From: Ruminococcus sp.
GTDB lineage: Bacteria; Bacillota; Clostridia; Oscillospirales; Ruminococcaceae
Direction of reading: 5' to 3'
DNA length: 64,000 bases
Assembly (NCBI GenBank): GCA_017462565.1
Contig: JAFTQW010000014.1
Span: 1-64,000, forward strand
In this document: positions 50,626 through 57,539 of the stretch, piece after piece
Layout: every line of letters begins with the position of its first letter
Position numbering within the stretch: the first letter of the stretch is position 1
Translations under genes and position numbers: made by a program
Notes under the pieces: generated by a model
Told to the model about the DNA's origin: nothing
The model's database searches: none
Seen by the model: the letters and a program-made list of their open reading frames with translations, nothing else

Positions 50626-50640
50626 CCACAAATGATGTGG
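50626..50640. promoter_or_regulatory. XRE operator candidate 1
   Basis: CCACA-AATGA-TGTGG, perfect inverted repeat, adjoining the minus-strand TATAAT of the XRE gene. Confidence 0.55.
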
Positions 50641-50645
50641 AAATA

Positions 50646-50674
50646 TTGACTTATTACAACGAATGTGGTATAAT
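50646..50674 (+). promoter_or_regulatory. Promoter of the zinc-ribbon membrane protein gene
   Basis: TTGACT (50646-50651), 17-bp spacer, TATAAT (50669-50674). The spacer carries ACAACGAATGTGG, made of one half-site of each flanking inverted repeat. Confidence 0.75.
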
Positions 50675-50684
50675 ACTTTTAAAA

Positions 50685-50700
50685 TACAACGTTTGTTGTA
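50685..50700. promoter_or_regulatory. XRE operator candidate 2
   Basis: TACAAC-GTTT-GTTGTA, perfect 6-4-6 inverted repeat just after the transcription start region; together with candidate 1 and the spacer half-sites it makes a multi-site operator. Confidence 0.6.
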
Positions 50701-50723
50701 AAAACGAAAAGGAGAAAATTAAT

Positions 50724-51386
50724 ATGTTATGTAAAAAATGCGGAAAAGAAATTGAATCAAGCAGAAGCATCTGCGAAAAATGCCAAGAATCACTTAATAG
50801 TAATACTCAAACAAGTAATAGTTTAGTATTAAGTACTGCTTTAAATAAGCATTCTATGTTTGGTTATTTAGTGGCTGTGATTTCATTGATTATAGCCACC
50901 GTCAGTATTATAGGCTTTTTTAAATTTCCATTAATAATTTTAGAAAATGGTTATGTTGAAAAGACAATGTCTTTTGCAGATGTTTGTATTGGAGAAACGT
51001 TTGAAATATTTTTTGATATATTATTGGAGGCTGTTCATGGGCATATAAAAGGCGGCACAAATCAATTTATTATTAGTATAACTTTTATATGCCTTGTATG
51101 TATTATCATCAATATTATTATGTTGATAGTTGCACTTATCAAGCTATTGTTAAAAGACATTCGTTTTTCATGCAGAATGATTTCGTATTCTATTTTATTT
51201 ACAGGATTATTAAGATTATGCCTGATGTTGATAGCTAAAATGGAACAAAATGAATCGAAAGAATTCGTTTTGTTCAATATTCATACTGCTAAATCGCTTT
51301 ATTTTATGATTGTTTTTTGTATAGTATCTTTTTTAGTGATACTCTGGATAGCGGATACACACATCAAGAATCCACGGAAACAATAA
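50724..51386 (+). CDS. Zinc-ribbon membrane protein
   Basis: 220 residues from the ATG at 50724 (AAAGGAG upstream). A zinc ribbon opens the protein (MLCKKCGKEIESSRSICEKC, two C-x-x-C knuckles). After a short polar linker come four predicted membrane helices (about 52-75, 112-145, 155-175, 190-212) with a loop carrying Glu/His residues (FFDILLEAVHGHIKGG). There is no known family. It is controlled by the divergent XRE gene and lies convergent to two TIR proteins that also start with zinc ribbons. Confidence 0.7.
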   Translation: MLCKKCGKEIESSRSICEKCQESLNSNTQTSNSLVLSTALNKHSMFGYLVAVISLIIATVSIIGFFKFPLIILENGYVEKTMSFADVCIGETFEIFFDILLEAVHGHIKGGTNQFIISITFICLVCIIINIIMLIVALIKLLLKDIRFSCRMISYSILFTGLLRLCLMLIAKMEQNESKEFVLFNIHTAKSLYFMIVFCIVSFLVILWIADTHIKNPRKQ

Positions 51387-51431
51387 TTTGGTTTTATATC
51401 GTGATTGCCGAAATGCTTTCGAATTGAACAT

Positions 51432-51466
51432 AAAAAGCTGTTACACATTTTGTGCAACAGCTTTTT
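51432..51466. terminator. Bidirectional terminator
   Basis: AAAAAGCTGTT and AACAGCTTTTT, 11-bp stem with an inner ACA..TGT pairing, between the convergent zinc-ribbon and TIR genes. Confidence 0.85.
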
Positions 51467-51468
51467 GT

Positions 51469-53583
51469 TTATTCATAATACCTAAGATAAGATCGTTTTC
51501 CAATTTTAATTGCAAAAAAGACAGCGATTGAATGAATCAAGATCATAAATGCTCCTGCAATGAGCGTATCGTAGGACATCGTCATTACATAAGCTCCTTC
51601 GAGAGCAGTTAAAAGAACTGCAAGTTTTTGAGGCAGTATCTTATTAATATCCGATTTTCCCTTAACTCTTACCTCAAGATATATCAGCAAAAATGTAAGA
51701 ATAAAAGAAGAAATGACAGCAACAGGAATATAATCCGAAGCAAGCACATAATCATATCCCTTGGCTTTATTGTATAAATAATAGGTAATAGCTGCGGATG
51801 CTGCTGTAAACACAGAAAGCAAAACAGTTCTTGAATTTCGGAGTTTTTCACGCTTCTGATTTTTTTCAGCTTTGATAAGAATCTGCTTTTCAACTTCGGC
51901 GGCTTCAGCCTTTCTTCTTTCCTCATCGGCCGATTCCTGTTCGTAGTCGCTGAGTCCCTGAACGCTTGTAAGACAGCGGAAAGCCAGACTGCCGGAGTTT
52001 TTATATCCGCTTATATCCTCGAAAATTTTCTGAACCTTTGCAAAATCGGCGGAGCATTTTGCATTTTGCATATCTTTAACGGCGTTATTGTAAAGCTCAT
52101 CCAAAGCCGTTTCACATTTCATAATAAGCGCAGGTGTCTCGGTAATTCCGGAGGCGTCTTCAAGAAGTTTTAGCGCTTTTAAGTAGTCGCCTCCGTTCTC
52201 AGGAGAATCAATAAGAGCCTTTGCGGAAAGAAAATTATTCTGTTCGATTCCGGAGATCTTCTGGTTTGCAATTTCGGTATAGCGGACTGAATCGTCAAAA
52301 TTGCCGAGTTCCTTAAAAATTTCCCGTGCCTTCAAAGCGTCGCTTCTGGAGCAATCATCCTTAAGAAGCGATTCCGCATAACCGAAACGTGCGAGCATTT
52401 CAAGTTCTGTAAGTTTATTTTTAAAAGAGTCGTCAGCAAACCGCATTGCTTTTGTAAAATTGCCGAGATTTCCGATAGTCTTTCCGATGTTACGGAAATC
52501 TTTTTCATAAGAGATATTCAGTTCCGACATGAGTTTGCCGAGGTATGCACGGGAGCTTCGGGGATTGCTGTCGAGAGCTTTTTCAAAGTATTCGTCTGCA
52601 CTCTGCCAATCCTTATCTTCAAGAAAAATAAAGGCACGATCAACAAGAGCGTCTGTTCCGACAGGAGCTGCTGTTGCAGAAACAGTACCGACTGTGAGGA
52701 TTTTTTCTATTCCACGGAGAAGATCCTGCATATAGCCGACCTTTGAAACGTCCTGAGACTGTAAAACTGTAAATTCTTCGGGAAGATCATAAGGACTCAT
52801 ATCACGATAGCATGGAATAACAACCTTTTTTTGACCCTGCTGAGCAAGATCAAGAAATCTTGACCATTCATTTTTTACCCAGACTGCATTAAAATGCTCC
52901 GGTTTAGTACCGACAACAAGCATGATCTGTGAGCTGTTAAGAGCGGCAAAAATATACGGTTCATATTCCTTACCCAGCCTATCTTCAAGAGTTATTCTCG
53001 AGAAGAAAACCTTATATCCCTTATCAGTAAGCGATTCGTAAATATTCTGAGCGATAACGCTGTCAGGAGTACGTCCGCCGACATTATCGGTTTCCTTGTA
53101 GCATATAAAAATGTCGAAGGGTTCTTCATGGCTGGAAATTTCGAGGATTTTTCTTTGGATACGGTCGATCTGCACCGCTTCGTCACGATAAACCGAATAA
53201 GCTGCGCTGTCGGCATATTTCAAAGCCGAAAGGTATTCGGGATCGTCGAGTATAGAGCAAAACTGCGTTCTGTGACAGGTAGGTATCCTTTGGCTTGTTT
53301 TAGGGTCTTCAACATATTCGATACCATACCGACATAAACAGCTTCCCCAGTGAGCTTCCGCTTCCTTCGGAGCTTCTGAAATTATATTTTCATAAACCAT
53401 AGCTGCTTTATCGAATTCACTATTCATGCGGTAATAGTTTGCACGGTCGAAAAGCTGGCGGAGTTTGTCGTTATCAATCGATGGGAGAGTTTGGGAAGTT
53501 CCGCAATAGCTGCACTGACACACAGTCATTCCCTCGGCTGCATCAAGCGATCCGCCGCACATTTTACATTTAAAAATAGCCAT
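51469..53583 (-). CDS. Zinc-ribbon / TPR / TIR-domain membrane protein (long paralogue)
   Basis: 704 residues. Order of parts: zinc ribbon (FKCKMCGGSL ... CQCSYCGTSQ, 4-28), TPR-like helices (40-75), TIR domain (about 155-300: FDIFICYKETD, GYKVFFSRITLEDRLG, KEYEPYIFAALNSSQIMLVV, AVWVKNEWSRFLDL), more TPR-like repeats (305-560), a coiled coil (555-600) and about four membrane helices (604-704). The Glu in EYEPYI is in the right helix for a TIR NADase. It could be a membrane-linked sensor that destroys NAD+ or makes a cyclic-ADPR-type signal, as in TIR defence systems; this is an inference. GGAGATT precedes the ATG. Confidence 0.8.
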   Translation of the reverse strand: MAIFKCKMCGGSLDAAEGMTVCQCSYCGTSQTLPSIDNDKLRQLFDRANYYRMNSEFDKAAMVYENIISEAPKEAEAHWGSCLCRYGIEYVEDPKTSQRIPTCHRTQFCSILDDPEYLSALKYADSAAYSVYRDEAVQIDRIQRKILEISSHEEPFDIFICYKETDNVGGRTPDSVIAQNIYESLTDKGYKVFFSRITLEDRLGKEYEPYIFAALNSSQIMLVVGTKPEHFNAVWVKNEWSRFLDLAQQGQKKVVIPCYRDMSPYDLPEEFTVLQSQDVSKVGYMQDLLRGIEKILTVGTVSATAAPVGTDALVDRAFIFLEDKDWQSADEYFEKALDSNPRSSRAYLGKLMSELNISYEKDFRNIGKTIGNLGNFTKAMRFADDSFKNKLTELEMLARFGYAESLLKDDCSRSDALKAREIFKELGNFDDSVRYTEIANQKISGIEQNNFLSAKALIDSPENGGDYLKALKLLEDASGITETPALIMKCETALDELYNNAVKDMQNAKCSADFAKVQKIFEDISGYKNSGSLAFRCLTSVQGLSDYEQESADEERRKAEAAEVEKQILIKAEKNQKREKLRNSRTVLLSVFTAASAAITYYLYNKAKGYDYVLASDYIPVAVISSFILTFLLIYLEVRVKGKSDINKILPQKLAVLLTALEGAYVMTMSYDTLIAGAFMILIHSIAVFFAIKIGKRSYLRYYE

Positions 53584-53613
53584 AATAATCTCCTATATCA
53601 TAATTGTTTTGTC

Positions 53614-53715
53614 TTAGAATTTGTATTCATAGGATAAGCTGCACGTCTTTGACCTTGCAATCATAAAACTTCTCTTGAAAATCTGCACACTTTTCCTATG
53701 AACACGAATTTTTAA
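53614..53715. mobile_element. MITE-like element, family 1, copy C (short)
   Basis: 102 bp between the two TIR genes, ends TTAGAATTTGTATTCATAGGA and TCCTATGAACACGAATTTTTAA, matching the terminal inverted repeats of copies A and B. The interior is shorter and different. Confidence 0.65.
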
Positions 53716-55262
53716 TTTTTCTTGATCAGGGCAATGCAGAGAATAACTATTATCAAAAAGAGAAACACAGGCGATGAACTGCTTCTGAAAAAAAATGTCC
53801 CGAAAAAGTTAATTAAAAAAATTACAGAGCTGACCATGATAATGATTTTAATTCTTTTTTTATTTCGGGTATTTATTTTTTCCATGTTATTTTTTTTTAG
53901 AAATTCATCAGCGATATTCTGTTCATTTTGCAGCGCTTGCTGTTCTTTTTCTTTAATATTATTTCTGACGAGTGAAATAATACCCTCGGAAACGTGTATA
54001 ATTTCCGTTTTCTCATCTCCCTGAGAAAAGGCGGCGGCATTTTTCATGGAATTTCCCATAACGTACTGCATTCTTTTGCGGTATATCTCGTCGCTTTCCA
54101 TTCTGAATCCGTATGCGTTTATGTAAATTTCAGAAAATCTGTTTATTTTTTCCGGAAGGTAGAGCTCCGAAGCGCTGCGGCAGTTATTTTCAGCAAGAAA
54201 TCTTGAAAAATATGCCTGAGGGCAATCCGGATCTATATCGAGAACACGTTCGCAGTATTCCTCAGCGTTTCCGAAATCAGCGTCGTTAAGGAAAATTTCG
54301 ATACGCTGGAGCAATGTGTCAATATTTTGCGGCGGTCGCTGATAATCTGATTCGGCAAAGCTGCTTCCGGCTGAAACTATCTTTTTGATTCCTCTGATAA
54401 TATCAGTCATGAAGCCGATTTTGGACATATCCTGAGCCTGAAGATGAGCAAATTCCTCTGGAAGATCGTAAGCGTCCATGTCCTTATAGCAAGGAATAAG
54501 CCGTCGGCTGCGGTCTGATTTGATAAATTTAAGGTATCTGTTCCATTCGTTTTTTACCCACGGAGAATTGAAATATTCCGGTTTAGTGCCGACGACAAGC
54601 ATAACTTTTGCGCTTTGAAGAGCCGAGAAAATGTACGGTTCATATTCCTGACCAAGCTTGTCTTCAAGGGTTATGGCAGCGTAAAATGTTTTGAAGCCTT
54701 CCTGTTCAAGCTGATAGTAGATCTCGTTAGCGATAACGCTGTCGGGAGTGCGGATGCCGGATTCGTCTGTTTCCTTATAGCAGATGAAGACATCGAAAGT
54801 TTTTTCATTACGCACTATATTCAGTATATCGTGCTGAATCTTATTTATTTGTTCTGCTTCGTTTTCATAGAAACTGCGGCTTGTATAGTCGGCAAAATCA
54901 ATGGCGGACTGATAGTCGACATCGGAAGTGATAGGTTCAAGCTGAGTACGGTGACAGGTCGGGATTTTTTTGCCTGTAAGAATATCGTCCACATATTCTA
55001 TTCCGTATTTGCAAAGAACTATTCCCCAATATGCTTCAGCATTATCAGGAGAGTTATGAACTATATTTTCGTAAACTTCCTGAGCCTTATCGAAATCATT
55101 ATTAAGACGGAGATGATTTGCACGGTTGAAAAGATTTGCCGTAATATCGTCACGGCTTTTAGAGAGAGTTTGCTTAGTTCCGCAATATTCGCATTCACAT
55201 ACATTTATTCCGTCAAGCGGTTTAAGCGCTCCGCCGCACATTTTACACTTAAAAACAGCCAT
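53712..55262 (-). CDS. Zinc-ribbon / TPR / TIR-domain membrane protein (short paralogue)
   Basis: 516 residues from ATG complement 55260-55262 (AGAGGTTG upstream); an in-frame ATG 18 bases earlier lacks a good site. It starts like its neighbour (MAVFKCKMCGGALKP ... CECEYCGTKQ), then TPR-like helices, then the TIR domain (about 155-300: FDVFICYKETD, GFKTFYAAITLEDKLG, QEYEPYIFSALQSAKVMLVV, SPWVKNEWNRYLKF). A shorter middle part leads to two membrane helices at the end (IIIMVSSVIFLINFFGTFFF). The tandem paralogues keep the same TIR residues, including the candidate catalytic Glu. Part of the same cluster, separated by a MITE. Confidence 0.8.
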   Translation of the reverse strand: MAVFKCKMCGGALKPLDGINVCECEYCGTKQTLSKSRDDITANLFNRANHLRLNNDFDKAQEVYENIVHNSPDNAEAYWGIVLCKYGIEYVDDILTGKKIPTCHRTQLEPITSDVDYQSAIDFADYTSRSFYENEAEQINKIQHDILNIVRNEKTFDVFICYKETDESGIRTPDSVIANEIYYQLEQEGFKTFYAAITLEDKLGQEYEPYIFSALQSAKVMLVVGTKPEYFNSPWVKNEWNRYLKFIKSDRSRRLIPCYKDMDAYDLPEEFAHLQAQDMSKIGFMTDIIRGIKKIVSAGSSFAESDYQRPPQNIDTLLQRIEIFLNDADFGNAEEYCERVLDIDPDCPQAYFSRFLAENNCRSASELYLPEKINRFSEIYINAYGFRMESDEIYRKRMQYVMGNSMKNAAAFSQGDEKTEIIHVSEGIISLVRNNIKEKEQQALQNEQNIADEFLKKNNMEKINTRNKKRIKIIIMVSSVIFLINFFGTFFFRSSSSPVFLFLIIVILCIALIKKN

Positions 55263-55355
55263 AATCAACCTCTTTTCCATGATAAAAAGTTCATATTTTT
55301 TTAATTATACCATATTTAATGACTTTTTTCAACTATTTTCATGTAAAATGTCATG

Positions 55356-55777
55356 ACAGCAGCATTTACTTTTTTATGTTAGTTATTAAGGGGACGCTGT
55401 CCCCTTAACAATGCCAACAACTTAAGTGGGGACTCTGTCCCCGTATCCCTGCCAAAGGGTTACTCAACCCTTTGGAAACCCAGTATTAATTATTTCAAAT
55501 ACCGTTGGTATTTGAAATAATTATGGCTATCGCCAAAGATTGAATACTTTTTGACAAAAGTTCAAGGTGCAAAATCTCTTAAGTTGTTGGCATTGGTCCC
55601 CTTAAACCCCTGCCAAAGGGATATTATCCCTTTGGAAACTCGGTATTAATTATTTCTGATGCCCATAAAGGGTATCAGAAATGATCGGGGCGGAATGTCC
55701 AGACAGAAATAAAGCCTTTCAGCAAGGAAACAAAATTTCATTTATAACTAACATAAAAAAGTAAATACTGTTGTACT
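55356..55777. mobile_element. MITE-like element, family 2, copy 2
   Basis: About 422 bp with inverted ends ACAGCAGCATTTACTTTTTT..ATGTTAGTT and, at the right, AACTAACATAAAAAAGTAAA..ACTGTTGT. It is colinear with copy 1 at both ends (TTAAGGGGACG.TGTCCCC, ACAATGCCAACAACTTAA; CCGTATCCCTGCCAAAGGG; GGTATTAATTATTTCTGAT; TTTCAGCAAGGAA). It holds an internal inverted duplication of AGGGGACC.ATGCCAACAACTTAAG-like sequence (55410-55430 against 55578-55606). It is non-coding. Confidence 0.7.
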
Positions 55778-55798
55778 GCATAAAATATTAATTATATA

Positions 55799-55827
55799 TT
55801 GTTCTTACGAAGAAAATATGTTATACT
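55799..55827 (+). promoter_or_regulatory. Promoter of the GH25 lipoprotein gene
   Basis: TTGTTC (55799-55804), 17-bp spacer, TATACT (55822-55827), 28 bp before the ATG and only about 22 bp after the MITE. Confidence 0.6.
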
Positions 55828-55855
55828 GTGATTATCAATTTAAAAAGGAGTTTAT

Positions 55856-57166
55856 ATGAAAAAAACAAGAATGATGGCAGTTTTTGCTGCGGCTTGTATG
55901 CTTATGACGGCAGGATGCGGTAAAAATGTTCCAAGAACAAGTCCTGAATTAAAGGCAGAGATATCTGAAGAAAAAACGTCGGCCGAGATTTTTTCGGAAT
56001 CGGTATCTTCGTCCATGGCAAATACGGAAGAAAGGTCAAGTGAAGAATTTACCTCCGATACTGAAAAAATACCGGAGCCGGTTATTGTTGGTCTGGATAG
56101 GGTTGAGGTGTACGATACGATAACTGTTGCTGATTTTATCATAGAATCGGAAGCAGAGATAGTAAACGGTGACGATTTGATTGATACTTCCCGGACAGGT
56201 GAGATTGAAATTTCCGTTTCGTATTTGCAGGGTGACGTTGTTTTAGAGAAAAAAATGAGCTGTATGGTTGAAGATACGGAAACGCCGCTGATTCTGAATA
56301 CCGGTTGGAATCCCTATCACAAGACCGGAACAGCGTTTGACCTTAATGATTATGTCGGATTTGCCGATAATTATGACCGCAGTCCCGTTCTCACTTATGA
56401 GGGCAGTGTTGATCCGGATACAGCAGGCGATTATCCTATTACGGCAACCGTTACCGATTCTTCAGGAAATCAGACAAGCTGGGATATGTGTATTTATGTT
56501 GTTGACGAACTGCCGAACCCTCCCGATACAAATGAAAGAATTGACTTCGGAGATTTCATGGCGGCTTATGCAGGCGAGGGAAGGCAGTTCGGTATTGATG
56601 TTTCAACATGGCAGGGGGATATCGATTTCAATGCGGTAAAGAATGCAGGATGCAGCTTTGTGATGATCCGCATCGGATATTACTATGACGATATCGTTAT
56701 GGATGACCATTTTTATGACAATATTCAGGGTGCAAAAGATGCCGGACTTGATATCGGCGTTTACTTTTATACGACCGATAATTCTGTCGATGATATTCGT
56801 GAACACGCCCGGTGGATCGCTGAAACGCTTGGGGGAGAACCGACTGATCTGCCGATTGCTTTTGATTGGGAAGAATTTACGAATTTTCAGAAATACGGCA
56901 TGAATATCCGTGATTTGAACGAGCTTTATCTTGCTTTTTCCGACGAGATGGGAAATTATGGTTATGAAACCATGCTTTACAGCAGCAAAAATTTCCTTAA
57001 TAACTTCTGGAGCATCGATATCAAGAATTCTTCTCCTGTATGGCTTGCTCATTATGTTGACAAAACCGACTATGATGGCGATTTTTATATCTGGCAGCAA
57101 AGCAGCTGCGGAAGAATTTCGGGAATTTACGGTGACGTTGATATGAATATCATGTATACTGAATAG
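55856..57166 (+). CDS. GH25 muramidase-like lipoprotein
   Basis: 436 residues. Lipobox MLMTAGCGKN; a Ser/Glu-rich linker (about 25-75); a region with an Ig/HYR-like fold (about 150-215: TAGDYPITATVTDSSGNQTS); then a GH25 domain (about 235-436). The latter begins FGIDVSTWQGDIDFNAVKNA, whose Asp is catalytic. GVYFYTTDNSVDDI and LPIAFDWEEFTNF supply the DxE pair, and YIWQQSSCGRISGIYGDVD ends it. It should cut the glycan strand of peptidoglycan outside the cell. AAAAAGGAG precedes the ATG. It lies just after the family 2 MITE. Confidence 0.9.
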   Translation: MKKTRMMAVFAAACMLMTAGCGKNVPRTSPELKAEISEEKTSAEIFSESVSSSMANTEERSSEEFTSDTEKIPEPVIVGLDRVEVYDTITVADFIIESEAEIVNGDDLIDTSRTGEIEISVSYLQGDVVLEKKMSCMVEDTETPLILNTGWNPYHKTGTAFDLNDYVGFADNYDRSPVLTYEGSVDPDTAGDYPITATVTDSSGNQTSWDMCIYVVDELPNPPDTNERIDFGDFMAAYAGEGRQFGIDVSTWQGDIDFNAVKNAGCSFVMIRIGYYYDDIVMDDHFYDNIQGAKDAGLDIGVYFYTTDNSVDDIREHARWIAETLGGEPTDLPIAFDWEEFTNFQKYGMNIRDLNELYLAFSDEMGNYGYETMLYSSKNFLNNFWSIDIKNSSPVWLAHYVDKTDYDGDFYIWQQSSCGRISGIYGDVDMNIMYTE

Positions 57167-57199
57167 CCACATATTATACTAATTGTATAATATGTGGCT
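57165..57199 (+). terminator. Hairpin overlapping the GH25 stop codon
   Basis: AGCCACATATTATAC-taatt-GTATAATATGTGGCT is a perfect 15-bp stem starting within the stop codon. There is only TT after it, so it may act as an mRNA 3' end or a weak terminator. Confidence 0.65.
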
Positions 57200-57539
57200 T
57201 GTAGTACAATTTGAATATGCTAATTAATGCGGATTATTTTACCGATTATATATCTTTTTTTACAATAACATATTAATACCACTGTAAATATTAATATATA
57301 AATTTGCATATTTACAATTAAGACTTAAAGTTGTTCTTAGGCATGATACATTGTATGTTGAAATTATACAATTGGTAGATTGCTTTTTGGCGTTAATGCT
57401 GAATTTACTTATTTGGTCATTTTGTACATAATTTGTTAACAAAGCCTTCGTTAAAGTGTGCTATAATCAAAATGAAATTTGGGAAAATTTTCCCTGAAAG
57501 AAGCGGAAATTATATGTTTACAGCAAGCGAGGGATATTT
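57200..57539. other. AT-rich leader region before the GH9 gene
   Basis: No gene is seen in these 340 bp. A TATAAT at 57462-57467 is a plausible -10 box, but no good -35 box stands 16-18 bases before it, which may mean activator-dependent transcription. GAGGGA precedes the GH9 start. Confidence 0.45.
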
